DNA from: Bacillota bacterium
GTDB taxonomy: Bacteria; Bacillota; Sulfobacillia; JABLXB01
Assembly: GCA_013178305.1 (NCBI GenBank)
Contig: JABLXB010000007.1
Coordinates: forward strand, 62,001-126,000
Reading direction: 5' to 3'
Length of the DNA: 64,000 nucleotides
Shown here: piece by piece, positions 8,728 to 16,637 of the stretch
Layout of the letters: each line of letters begins with the position of its first letter
Numbering within the stretch: position 1 is the first letter of the stretch
The notes under the pieces: generated by a model
What the model was told of the DNA's origin: nothing
What the model saw: the letters and a program-made list of their open reading frames with translations, nothing else
Databases searched by the model: none
Translations under genes and position numbers: made by a program

Positions 8728-8781
8728 GCGCATGGTTCGGGACCATGAAACCGTTGGTTCAAGTCCACTTGCCCCGGACTA
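8728..8781 (+). pseudogene. 3' part of a tRNA-Pro (CGG): truncated tRNA
   Basis: The sequence contains a perfect anticodon arm CATGG-TTCGGGA-CCATG (anticodon CGG), a T-arm with loop TTCAAGT and an acceptor-like TGCCCCG. The first 25-30 bases of a tRNA (5' acceptor strand and D-arm) are missing, and the encoded end reads ACTA instead of ACCA. Such 3' tRNA pieces are typical attachment-site scars left by integrative elements. Nothing else is seen in the 8508-8849 spacer. Confidence 0.6.
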
Positions 8782-8849
8782 TTGTTTTGCCTGCCGGGCC
8801 TTACCTGCAGTATGGGTGGACGCCCCTCTTTTTCCCTGCAGCTCCCTGG

Positions 8850-10415
8850 CTAACCATGGGCGAGGTCCACTGTCACAGTGCGGCTGGCGCCGTCCCAGTC
8901 TACGGAAGCGCCCAGGAACTCACCCACATAACGCAGTGGCACCATGGTGCGGTTCTGCCGAATGACAGGAACCGTGTCCATGGACTTCCGCAGGCCGTTC
9001 ACCTCGGCGGTCCTGCTGCCGATGGTCAACTTGACCGTCAACTCACCCTTGACGATCGTGACCAGCCGGCGGTCACCATCCCAGTGCACCAGCGCACCGA
9101 GGCTCTCCGCGATTGCACGCAGCGGAACCATGGTGCGGTTGCTTCCGTCGATGTAGGGCTCTGAGTCGAAGAAAACCGGGACGTTGTTGACGATGACACC
9201 GATCTGCCCTGGCTTACCCGCATACCCGTAGATCAGGTATTGCTGGCGCTGCTCCTTGAACGCCGCCAGCTCGGCTGCGTAGCGACTCTCCATCTCCTGT
9301 GGTGAGAGTCTCTGCTCCAGCCATTCTCCCACCCGGTTGGTGCCCATGATCTTGTCGAACATGACCACGCTGGCAGGGGTCGAGCCGCTCCTGGGCACGG
9401 TGAAGTTGTTCAACTGCTTGGCGTAGGCCAGCGCATAGAGGCCTGTCCTGGCCGGGTTAAACTTGCGGTAGTCGGTAATCTGCAACCTGACGCCGCCGTC
9501 CGTTCCGATCACCTCGGGAATGAAGTTCACGCCGGGCAGATTTGCGGCTTTAAGCAACTCGGCGAAGCGTTCGGCATCGATGCCCTTGCCGCCGATCCAC
9601 TTGAACCTGTCTGCCTGATGGATGCCGGTCCCTTCACCCAGGCCGGTCGCCATGTAACCGAACACTGAATCGATGTCCGGTATATTGGGCGACGTGGCCA
9701 CCCACGGAAGCCCCGTGTCCTGGTAGATCACGTCGCGGGTATAGCCTTCCATCGGCACGACTGTCAGATTGGCGCCGATTTCGCGGTTGAAGAAGCGAGC
9801 CAACTCTCCAACGGTCATCCCGTGCGCCATCGGCAGGTTATCGACGCCAACAAAAGTCTCGAAGGCGTCTTCCAGCACGGGCGCCTCGACAGTCTCGCCG
9901 CCAAGCGGGTTGGGGCGATCGAGCACGATGACCGGCTTGCCGTACTGCTTGGCCGCTTTCATGGCGTAATTAAGCGTGGAAATATACGTATAGGTGCGGG
10001 CCCCGATGTCCTGCACATCGTACAGGAGTACATCTATGTCCTTCAGCATAGCCTCGGTGGGCATACGCGTTGCGCCAAAGAGACTGTAAACCGGGATGTT
10101 CAAGGTAGGGTGCATATAGGACTCCACCGAAGCGCCCGCGCTCGCCTTGCCATCGATGCCGTGCTCGGGCCCGTAGAGGGCCGTGAGCTGCAACGATGGG
10201 TCGCTGGCCAGGACGTCGATGGTGCTGCGCCCCTGGCTGTTCACTCCACTCTGATTGGTGATCAGTCCGACCCGCTTGCCTTTAATCAAATGATGGTAGC
10301 GACTGTACAGCACCTCATTGCCCAGTTTGAAGGGGGGGACTGCTGCTCTGGCTGGTGAGCTGAGAGGGAGTAGTACGATCGCTGTTGTGACCAGTAGTGC
10401 AAGTGCTTTGCGCAT
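8850..10415 (-). CDS. NamZ-like exo-beta-N-acetylmuramidase (DUF1343) with C-terminal stalk domain
   Basis: A 521-residue exported protein. The signal peptide (MRKALALLVTTAIVLL...ARAA) is followed by a DUF1343 domain (about 35-400) with GLITNQSGV, LYGPEHGI, VLLYDVQDIGARTYTY and VLDRPNPLGG. Bacillus subtilis NamZ (YbbC) of this family removes terminal N-acetylmuramic acid from peptidoglycan fragments. The last 110 residues are a copper-amine-oxidase-like stalk domain with two MVPLR repeats (NRTMVPLRAIAESLG and NRTMVPLRYVGEFLG), a common wall-associated module. The start is ATG at 10415 with AAGGAG upstream. Likely role: peptidoglycan recycling outside the membrane. Confidence 0.88.
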   Translation of the reverse strand: MRKALALLVTTAIVLLPLSSPARAAVPPFKLGNEVLYSRYHHLIKGKRVGLITNQSGVNSQGRSTIDVLASDPSLQLTALYGPEHGIDGKASAGASVESYMHPTLNIPVYSLFGATRMPTEAMLKDIDVLLYDVQDIGARTYTYISTLNYAMKAAKQYGKPVIVLDRPNPLGGETVEAPVLEDAFETFVGVDNLPMAHGMTVGELARFFNREIGANLTVVPMEGYTRDVIYQDTGLPWVATSPNIPDIDSVFGYMATGLGEGTGIHQADRFKWIGGKGIDAERFAELLKAANLPGVNFIPEVIGTDGGVRLQITDYRKFNPARTGLYALAYAKQLNNFTVPRSGSTPASVVMFDKIMGTNRVGEWLEQRLSPQEMESRYAAELAAFKEQRQQYLIYGYAGKPGQIGVIVNNVPVFFDSEPYIDGSNRTMVPLRAIAESLGALVHWDGDRRLVTIVKGELTVKLTIGSRTAEVNGLRKSMDTVPVIRQNRTMVPLRYVGEFLGASVDWDGASRTVTVDLAHG

Positions 10416-10515
10416 CTGTTGTCTCCTTCTGTCGAATTCTCTGCTGTTTGGACGACAGGAATCGCCGCCGGGTTCCAACGGACAGTATCCAAGCGGCGTG
10501 ATGCAAATCGCCCGT

Positions 10516-10674
10516 TCACCCTGTACCACGCCATTCCCGTGGAACCTTCGGGCCGGTCACAAAGCTTCTGAGCCTGGACATGGTCGCCTCGTCGACTTCA
10601 CGCGCCTCATAGCTTCGTGTGGACCTGCGGGTGTTTGTGGCGTCTTCCCAGGGGATATTCTCCACCCAAATCAC
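10516..10674 (-). pseudogene. Nitroreductase-family N-terminal fragment
   Basis: On the minus strand a 52-codon frame ending at 10516 contains NTRRSTRSYEAREVDEATMS. This matches the N-terminal FMN-binding opening of nitroreductase-family proteins (RRSxRxY...V). The remaining roughly 150 residues are absent. It appears to be a stub left by deletion. Confidence 0.45.
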
Positions 10675-10768
10675 CTCATCTCGCGCCTGGCCCTATGTCC
10701 GCGTCTCCGAACCCCCATTGCCAAGTCCTTCATAGTGAAGGACACCGAACAAACATACAAAGGGGCCG

Positions 10769-10975
10769 TACGCGTTCCTCCCTTACCTCGGGTTCGTGGC
10801 TCTTGTCAGTCTCGTGAAGCCGGGCACGGTCAAGCCGGACTACCTGGCCGTGCATGCGGCGATCAACGTGGCCCCCCCGTTCCTGGGATGGCTGTACCCG
10901 ATGGGAGCCTTCATGGCGGGAACCACGACGGCGAACGCTCAGTACATGGCCTGTTCCCAGGGCCTTGCCACATGA
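10769..10975 (+). pseudogene. C-terminal fragment of a membrane transporter
   Basis: A 68-codon open frame without a start encodes hydrophobic segments: YAFLPYLGFVALVSLV, then INVAPPFLGWLYPMGAFMAG and TTTANAQYMA. The pattern GAFMAGTTTANAQ resembles the C-terminal GS-T-N region of lactate-permease-type transporters, but this link is only a suggestion. It has no N-terminal part nearby, so it is a gene remnant. Confidence 0.4.
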
Positions 10976-11012
10976 ATCTCCTGCTACCGGTCCGGCAGTC
11001 GTCACCTCATGC

Positions 11013-11764
11013 CTACACCTCGAATTCTCGCCCGTCGCAGGCCCATTCACAGTCAACCTCGTCGAGCGCTCCGAGCATGTCTTGACTCATGTGCGTCAGG
11101 ACCAGTCTCTTGGCCCCGAGCTCGCCAGAATGCTCCATGAGCGTTTCATAATCCAGGTGATACTTCACTTTCTTGTGATGAAAGTAGCACTCGGCAATCA
11201 GCAGGTCTGCCCCCCGTCCTGCTGGAATCAGGTTGTCCGTCCACTGCGTGTCCCCGGTGTAGGCAATGACCTTGCCCCCGCACTCAACGCGAACGGCCAG
11301 GGCGGGCGCTCCAGACGCATGATCTGCCAGGAATGAAGTCACTCTCACGCCGTGTTGCTCAAACGGCCTGCCCGGTTCGAGTTCTGCGAAGTGTAGTGTG
11401 AACCTTCTGTCGGCACCCGAGGAACCCGGGAACAATACCTCCATGGCTTGATACACCCTCTGCTCAGTGCCACTGGGACCCACGACAGTGAGGGGCACCG
11501 TGCGCCGGCTGATCAGCTTGGCGTCCAAAATGAGAAACGGCAGACCGCCGAAGTGATCGCCATGAAGGTGGGTCAGAACGACCATCTCGACCTGGTTGGG
11601 ATCGATGTTGGACAGGCGCATTGCAGGCAGACACGACGGTCCGCAGTCGAGCAGGAACTGGACTCCCCCCGACTCGATGTGGATGCAGGTGGCAGGCGCC
11701 CTCCGCTGCCGAACGCATCCCCACTGCCGAGAAACCTGACTCTGACAGGGTTCACGGGTCCCAT
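11013..11764 (-). pseudogene. Metallo-beta-lactamase-fold hydrolase (RNase Z-like) with frameshift
   Basis: The gene opens at ATG 11764 (RBS GGGAGAGGG upstream) with VRVRFLGSGDAFGSGGRL. Near 11697 the frame shifts by one base and continues with CIHIESGGVQFLLDCGPS. From there to 11013 it encodes a complete MBL fold: the zinc motif THLHGDHFGG, FLADHASGAPALAVRV, AYTGDTQWTD and a final LTHMSQ. The frames do not overlap with an in-frame start that would save the first strand, although ATG 11621 gives a truncated frame. Family members include RNase Z, arylsulfatases and PhnP-like phosphodiesterases. A sequencing error could mimic the shift. Confidence 0.75.
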
Positions 11765-11926
11765 TTCAACACCCTCTCCCCACAGCATTTCGCTTCATGC
11801 GCTGTCGAGTCTCTTCTCCTGGCCATGAATTCCAAAGGCCCGTTGCCGGGCTCGCGCAAGCCGTATTCGACGCCGGCCCCCCAGAATCTTGCCCGCCGAG
11901 CGGCCTTGGTCCAAATCGGTCACCAC

Positions 11927-11963
11927 TTTCCTACGCTGGCATTATCCAGATCAGGTTCAAGGG
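11927..11963 (-). promoter_or_regulatory. Truncated TPP riboswitch (3' half only)
   Basis: The minus strand reads CTTGAACCTGATCTGGATAA followed by TGCCAGCGTAGGAAAG. This is the highly conserved pyrophosphate-helix half of the thi-box. The 5' half (GGGGTGC and CTGAGA) is absent; about 40 bases upstream lies the boundary of an IS256 transposase fragment. It cannot bind TPP in this form. Confidence 0.75.
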
Positions 11964-12002
11964 CCAAGGGAGGTTTAACGGTGGCCGGTAGACCAGGCCT
12001 CG

Positions 12003-12235
12003 TCAGACGAGCCTCAGCCGCCCATGTAGTTCTCCCTGCAGTGACTTGGGGCAGGCATCCAGGATGTTCCGCACAAAGTGCGTCTGGCAGCGCTGCCAGG
12101 TTGCGCTCTGAAAGTGCGTCGTAATGGCCTTGACCAGGCCCTTGTGGTCGTCCGAGACCACCAGGTCCACCCCTCTGAGTCCCCTGCCCTTAAGCCACCA
12201 CACCTCCGGTGATGGGTTTTCGTCAACCGTTCATC
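12003..12235 (-). pseudogene. IS256-family transposase, central fragment
   Basis: The minus-strand frame contains EVWWLKGRGLRGVDLVVSDD, HKGLVKAI, WQRCQTHFVRNILDACPKS and LQGELHGRLR. This is the conserved centre of mutator-type transposases, including the second catalytic Asp of the DDE triad (SDD). It lacks the N-terminal DNA-binding part and the C-terminal Glu region. The flank up to about 12,300 (TATACTGGTGTAAAAATGGG on the minus strand) may be an old terminal inverted repeat. It is not the missing part of the 7.2 kb copy, because order and strand do not fit. Confidence 0.8.
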
Positions 12236-12404
12236 TACCAGAGGGAGGGCGGCCTTTCCTGCTGCTACCATCGCCTACCCATTTTTACACCAGTATACGG
12301 ACTTTACTTCGATAAAAACGAATGAAGCCGCCCTTTTGCCTATGAAGGAAGAAGAAGGATCTCAGGGGAATTACGGCCAGAGACTGTGTGTGGGAGGGGT
12401 CTGA

Positions 12405-13793
12405 GTGTATCGCAAGGCTGCCCTAGTCGGCCTGGCAGTTGCCATACTATTCGGTTGCGTACCAGCAGCTCATGCATCTCCACGGCACTATAAAGGTTTT
12501 CCGACGGTTGAGCTGTATGTCAATGGGCGGTATATACAGAGCGAAGTTCCTCCGCTGATTATCGACGGTCGTACGATGGTCCCACTGCGAGTGGTCTCTG
12601 AAGCGCTTGGCGAGAAGGTCTGGTGGAATCCGAATCTCCGTTCGGTTGTGATTGGGAAAGCTCCGGTGATTGCCGGTTATGATGTAGCCGATGAGGTAAT
12701 CAAGGTAGTTCAAGAAATTGCACTTGAGCAGTGGCAGAAGGTATGCGGATTTCTTGGTTTCAAGGTGGACATGCCCTTCATCTGGGCTTTTGGCAACAGG
12801 GGAACTTGGCTACAACAGATGATCGATCTGGGAACTCCTGGTGGGGAACAGGCCGAAAAAGCGGCGCGAAGCCTTGTCGGCTTGGCCGGAAAACAGACAT
12901 CTATTCTGGTTGAGGAAAGGGATCCTTATCAAATCTCCCATACTGTAGCACACGAGCTCGCCCACGTTCTATTTCGCGAAACTGGGCTAGCGAAGTCCAT
13001 GCCTGCATGGTTAAACGAGGGACTTGCAGAGTACGCAGCCAATGCGGTCACAGGTCTGAAGGTTGGTTCACCGCGGGGAAACAGTTACTGGCATCAAGTT
13101 CGGAAACAGGTGCTCTCTAGAGTCGCAGATGGTACGGTGCAGCCCTTGGTTGAGGATTACAGGACAGTCTACGAACAGATAGATGCGTATCCCAATCACG
13201 CGCAATCGTATCTTGCAGTAGACCTGCTGGTAAAATGGTATGGACCATCTGGCGTTACCAAGTATCTGGCTTTCCTAAAGGAAAACGGCAATCATGAGGA
13301 GTCTTTCCGTACTGCTTTTGGGGTGGGCAGCGCCGATTTCAGGGAGTCTTTTATGTTGCATCTGGCAGAGCAAGCGAAGCGAAAGACAGGTAGCCTGGTT
13401 GTCGAGTTCAGTGTTCCCCAGAGCGTTTCTGGTATCATGAGTGTGTTCCCTGCTGCTGCAACCGAGAGCAGGGGCTGGCGGTTGGACGGCAGATCGACGG
13501 TGAAGGTGATCGTGAAAGAGGACGGATCGTTTCAGATCGATGCGCCGCCCGAAGCCACGGCACGTTACAGCCTTTCTAAGGAACCGGCTCTGCTTGGGAT
13601 CTACGTCGATTACAAGACAGGCGTCACCCTGATGAACAAAGTCGCCAAACAACAGGCGTTCTTCCTGTCATCAGACCAGTTCGGCTGGTACTGGCGGGGA
13701 ACAACCGTTTTCTGGGATGATAGCTCAAAGGAAGTCTTTGACGACAATCTACCAGGTGCGGTCTTGGCGTCAAAGATTGAGGAAGTGCCTTAA
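12405..13793 (+). CDS. Exported gluzincin metalloprotease with N-terminal stalk domain
   Basis: A 462-residue exported protein. The signal peptide ends near AAHASP, with a possible lipobox at LFGC. A short copper-amine-oxidase-like stalk (about 34-85, DGRTMVPLRVVSEALGE) is followed by a peptidase-MA-like domain. The zinc motif HELAH is at 183-187 and the downstream ligand motif NEGLAEY at 204-210. A beta-rich C-terminus (about 340-462) has no recognised family. The start is GTG with GGGAGGGG 7 bases upstream. Base composition is clearly less G+C-rich than its neighbours, which suggests recent acquisition. Substrate unknown. Confidence 0.8.
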   Translation: MYRKAALVGLAVAILFGCVPAAHASPRHYKGFPTVELYVNGRYIQSEVPPLIIDGRTMVPLRVVSEALGEKVWWNPNLRSVVIGKAPVIAGYDVADEVIKVVQEIALEQWQKVCGFLGFKVDMPFIWAFGNRGTWLQQMIDLGTPGGEQAEKAARSLVGLAGKQTSILVEERDPYQISHTVAHELAHVLFRETGLAKSMPAWLNEGLAEYAANAVTGLKVGSPRGNSYWHQVRKQVLSRVADGTVQPLVEDYRTVYEQIDAYPNHAQSYLAVDLLVKWYGPSGVTKYLAFLKENGNHEESFRTAFGVGSADFRESFMLHLAEQAKRKTGSLVVEFSVPQSVSGIMSVFPAAATESRGWRLDGRSTVKVIVKEDGSFQIDAPPEATARYSLSKEPALLGIYVDYKTGVTLMNKVAKQQAFFLSSDQFGWYWRGTTVFWDDSSKEVFDDNLPGAVLASKIEEVP

Positions 13794-13913
13794 ACGAGGC
13801 TTTTGCGTAGAAAAGCTAGGACCGTGAATAACCACGCCTTGGCGTTTTCGGCCTGTCTCAGAATCTGGCCCGCTAATCACTTGCAACCTTGAATGCAGCC
13901 GCCGAGATGAGGC

Positions 13914-15041
13914 TTAGAACCAGTAAGGCTCCTCCCACAACGTCAATTCCTGGCCGATGCCCTGTCTCAGGGCTTCCTGATAGACAGCGTAGCCCCAGGC
14001 GACATCCTCTACAGGCATTCCTCCCATCATACACACCGTGCTCTCTTTGTCATTAACCCGACCCGGTTTCTCTCCGATGGCCACCTGGCCGAGACTCACG
14101 ATGTCCCTCTCATATATCTTCCCGTCCTCAATCAACTTGAACAGGTAGGAAGTGCCGAGGACTATTTTGGTCTTCGAGCTGCCCTTCTCATATTCCTCGA
14201 GCTCGTCACGCCAGGCCGCGTGCATCTTCCAGTTATCCACCACGACTTTTGAGGTAAGCAACAGTTCTTCGTCGAGTTTGATACCGGCGGGGAGAGACAG
14301 CATCGATCCCTCTTTCAACCATTCGGTCTTTACGTACGGCATTGCCTCGCCGGCAGTAGCGACGTTGACGACATCGCAGTCCACGACAGCCTGCTCCATA
14401 CTGTCCACGGGATGTACGTCCACCTTCAGTTGCTCACTCATCTGCTTCGAGAATTCCTCGGCCTTACTCCTGACTATGTCATACACCCTGACCTCCCTGG
14501 CGTTCTCGAGCACGTCAACCAGCGCCATCAGGCAGGCCTTACTTATCACTCCGCCGCCGATGATGCCGATCACCTCGGAGTTCTTCCGCGCCAGGTACCT
14601 GGCGGCCACACCCGGAATGGCTCCGGTCCTCATGGCACTGATGAGGTTCGCCGACATGATGGCCAGCGGCTCTGACGTTGCTGGGTCGTTCAGGACCACC
14701 AGGAGGATGGATCTCGGCAACCCCCAGGTGGGATTCTCCACGTTTGAACCGTACCACTTCTCGCCGCAGACATTGAACCTCCCGCCCAGATATGCGACCA
14801 TCGCCATGAAGCGCCTGTCCGGCCCGGCTACGGGCATATTGGGGAACCGCCGCTCCTTTGGGAAATAGATCATCATCCCGTGATGGTTCTCGCCGGGGCC
14901 GCCCATGAGATAGTCGCCTTTCCCCACGAGCTCGAATGTTTCCACCATCGTTTCCACGCATTTGTGCATGTCCAGCACGCCAGCCTTGATCATGTCCGGT
15001 TCGGACAGGTACAGGAACTTAACCCTCTTCCCCTTCACCAT
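13914..15041 (-). CDS. Ornithine cyclodeaminase/mu-crystallin family protein (tyramine oxidase subunit B-like)
   Basis: A 375-residue NAD(P)-binding enzyme of the ornithine cyclodeaminase/alanine dehydrogenase superfamily. Seen are the YLSEPDMIKAGV opening, the MSANLISAMRTGAIPGVAARYLA substrate loop, and a Rossmann fold with GIIGGGVISKACLMAL. The late segment MGGMPVEDVAWGYAVY matches a clostridial subgroup that databases call tyramine oxidase subunit B. The chemistry of that subgroup is unproven; imine reduction or amino-acid dehydrogenation is possible. It lies 42 bases after the GltS-like transporter with GGGAGG before ATG, so the two form an operon driven by a sigma-54 promoter. Confidence 0.85.
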   Translation of the reverse strand: MVKGKRVKFLYLSEPDMIKAGVLDMHKCVETMVETFELVGKGDYLMGGPGENHHGMMIYFPKERRFPNMPVAGPDRRFMAMVAYLGGRFNVCGEKWYGSNVENPTWGLPRSILLVVLNDPATSEPLAIMSANLISAMRTGAIPGVAARYLARKNSEVIGIIGGGVISKACLMALVDVLENAREVRVYDIVRSKAEEFSKQMSEQLKVDVHPVDSMEQAVVDCDVVNVATAGEAMPYVKTEWLKEGSMLSLPAGIKLDEELLLTSKVVVDNWKMHAAWRDELEEYEKGSSKTKIVLGTSYLFKLIEDGKIYERDIVSLGQVAIGEKPGRVNDKESTVCMMGGMPVEDVAWGYAVYQEALRQGIGQELTLWEEPYWF

Positions 15042-15083
15042 TCTTACCTCCCATTTCTAGATACACCCGCATCCAGTTTCGCC

Positions 15084-16454
15084 TCAATCCCGGGGCGGAT
15101 CGTGCCTTGCCAGGGGCAACTTGGCGTACCACCAGCCCATTATCCGCGGCAGGAGCAAGAAGAATGCCAGGTAGGCAAACGCCGGACCCACCATCGTCCA
15201 GAATCTTCCGGTGGAGAGTAGTATCGGAGCAGTGGATATGACCAGCAGGTCAACGGGGACGAAAAACGGAGACAGGATCGCTGTGTCATCGAGGGTCCTG
15301 GACCTCATGTCGGGGTCGACGATCCTCAGGAGTATGAACCCAATGGCGTAAACCCCTGTGGCGTAGCCGTACACGAAGATCCCCCGTTCGAACCAGTCTT
15401 TCCTTACCAGGCGGGGTGCGAAGTACAGGAATACTCCCACTACGAGCAATATGCCCAGTGCGATCAGTAATCCGAACGGTGCTGCATATTTGACCACAAC
15501 GGGGAGTCTTATGGCTGCGATTCCGAAGAACACCAGGAAGTCGGTCGCCGAGCTTCCTATCCTGGAAATGACCTTGTCATCTACGTACTTGTTGGCTCCG
15601 ATCAGGCTAAGCATGTAGTACATCAGGACTGCTACCAGGAAACCCACCGAGAAGGACGGCACGTTCAGGCCCCACTGTTTTGCGATGAATCCCGCCAGCA
15701 GATACCCTATGCCCGAGGGGACCAGCACCAGCGCGAAATGCCAGACTAGGGGGTCGATCGACAGAGGAGAAACGGTCTCTTTTCCAATATCGCCCCTTAT
15801 CCCTGCGGGTATCAATCCGGTGCGCAATTCGTCAGGCAGGTTCCCGTAATCCTTGATGTATCTGGTTATGCCGTTTCTGGCTGCCCACCTTATGAGTATT
15901 ACGCCGCCGAAAACGCCTGTCAGGATACCGATAGTAGCCGACGTCATGGCCAGGTCGGTCGCATCCGCCCAGCCGTATTTGGCGAACGTATTCCCGATAG
16001 CCGCGGCGGTCCCGTGCCCTCCAATAAATCCCGCCCCCAGCGTCATTCCGAAACCAGGATGAAGTCCACTAAACACGGGACTCAGGATATAGTAGGCAAA
16101 AACCATTGGCAGGGTGTACTGGCTCATGTATGCGATTTCTCTGAAGCACATGTAGCTTCCGATTCGCTCGATGTCCTGCCTCCATCGCCTCACGGAGAAG
16201 TCGAACCCGCGAAGTCCCACAGAAACAAATACGAGTATTATCAGTAGTCCTGAGTAGGCGCCCATTTCGCGTGAGAACTGCACCAGGTTGAATCCGTTTG
16301 GACCCAGGATTAGCCCCAGGAAACCGGCGATGAGGCTGGACGGCACGAAGAACTCCTGGAAGAACCTGACCCTTGTGCGCAGGAATTTGCCCACCAGTAG
16401 AAAGGCGGATGCGTAGGCGAAATCCACCAGCAGGGTCGCGGAACTGTAACTCAT
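15084..16454 (-). CDS. GltS-like sodium:amino acid/carboxylate symporter
   Basis: A 456-residue polytopic membrane protein with about 11-12 hydrophobic segments. It has the GltS-fold hallmarks: a glycine-rich GGHGTAAAIGNTFAKYGW loop followed by ATDLAMTSATIGILTGVFGG, and FFVPSSLIAGFLGLILGP near the N-terminus. GltS proteins take up glutamate with Na+; this divergent member may carry another amino acid or carboxylate. ATG at 16454 is chosen because AGGAGGAG lies 10 bases upstream, and a sigma-54 promoter sits 47 bases before it. It is the first gene of an operon with the ornithine-cyclodeaminase-family gene, suggesting uptake of that enzyme's substrate. Confidence 0.85.
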   Translation of the reverse strand: MSYSSATLLVDFAYASAFLLVGKFLRTRVRFFQEFFVPSSLIAGFLGLILGPNGFNLVQFSREMGAYSGLLIILVFVSVGLRGFDFSVRRWRQDIERIGSYMCFREIAYMSQYTLPMVFAYYILSPVFSGLHPGFGMTLGAGFIGGHGTAAAIGNTFAKYGWADATDLAMTSATIGILTGVFGGVILIRWAARNGITRYIKDYGNLPDELRTGLIPAGIRGDIGKETVSPLSIDPLVWHFALVLVPSGIGYLLAGFIAKQWGLNVPSFSVGFLVAVLMYYMLSLIGANKYVDDKVISRIGSSATDFLVFFGIAAIRLPVVVKYAAPFGLLIALGILLVVGVFLYFAPRLVRKDWFERGIFVYGYATGVYAIGFILLRIVDPDMRSRTLDDTAILSPFFVPVDLLVISTAPILLSTGRFWTMVGPAFAYLAFFLLLPRIMGWWYAKLPLARHDPPRD

Positions 16455-16500
16455 CGCTTGCTCTCCTCCTTCCGAAGAGTGATGACTCCAATTCACAGAT

Positions 16501-16515
16501 GCAAGAATGGTTCCA
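16501..16515 (-). promoter_or_regulatory. Sigma-54 (-24/-12) promoter
   Basis: The minus strand reads TGGAAC-CATTC-TTGC, with GG and GC exactly 10 bases apart, as in the sigma-54 consensus TGGCAC-N5-TTGC. It lies 47 bases before the transporter ATG and directly downstream of a sigma-54 activator gene. Confidence 0.85.
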
Positions 16516-16568
16516 TAAGAGAAATGCCCCCGGGACTGCGAAAATCCGCGGGGGTCGGAACCGTGCGT

Positions 16569-16581
16569 TCTCAATGTGAGA
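16569..16581 (-). promoter_or_regulatory. Candidate upstream activator site
   Basis: Perfect inverted repeat TCTCA-ATG-TGAGA, 55-80 bases upstream of the -24/-12 elements. Position and symmetry fit a binding site for the Fis-type helix-turn-helix of the adjacent activator. A second G/C-rich imperfect hairpin lies at 16528-16556. Confidence 0.5.
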
Positions 16582-16637
16582 CCCTATGAACCGAAAGGGC
16601 TGCTAGGCACTATTCTCGAAATGACACCTGACGGGCG

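Noticed and set aside
8850-9164. Long plus-strand open frames opposite the NamZ-like gene (for example 8944-9156)
   Set aside because: They mirror the minus-strand gene, have no ribosome-binding site and no family likeness.
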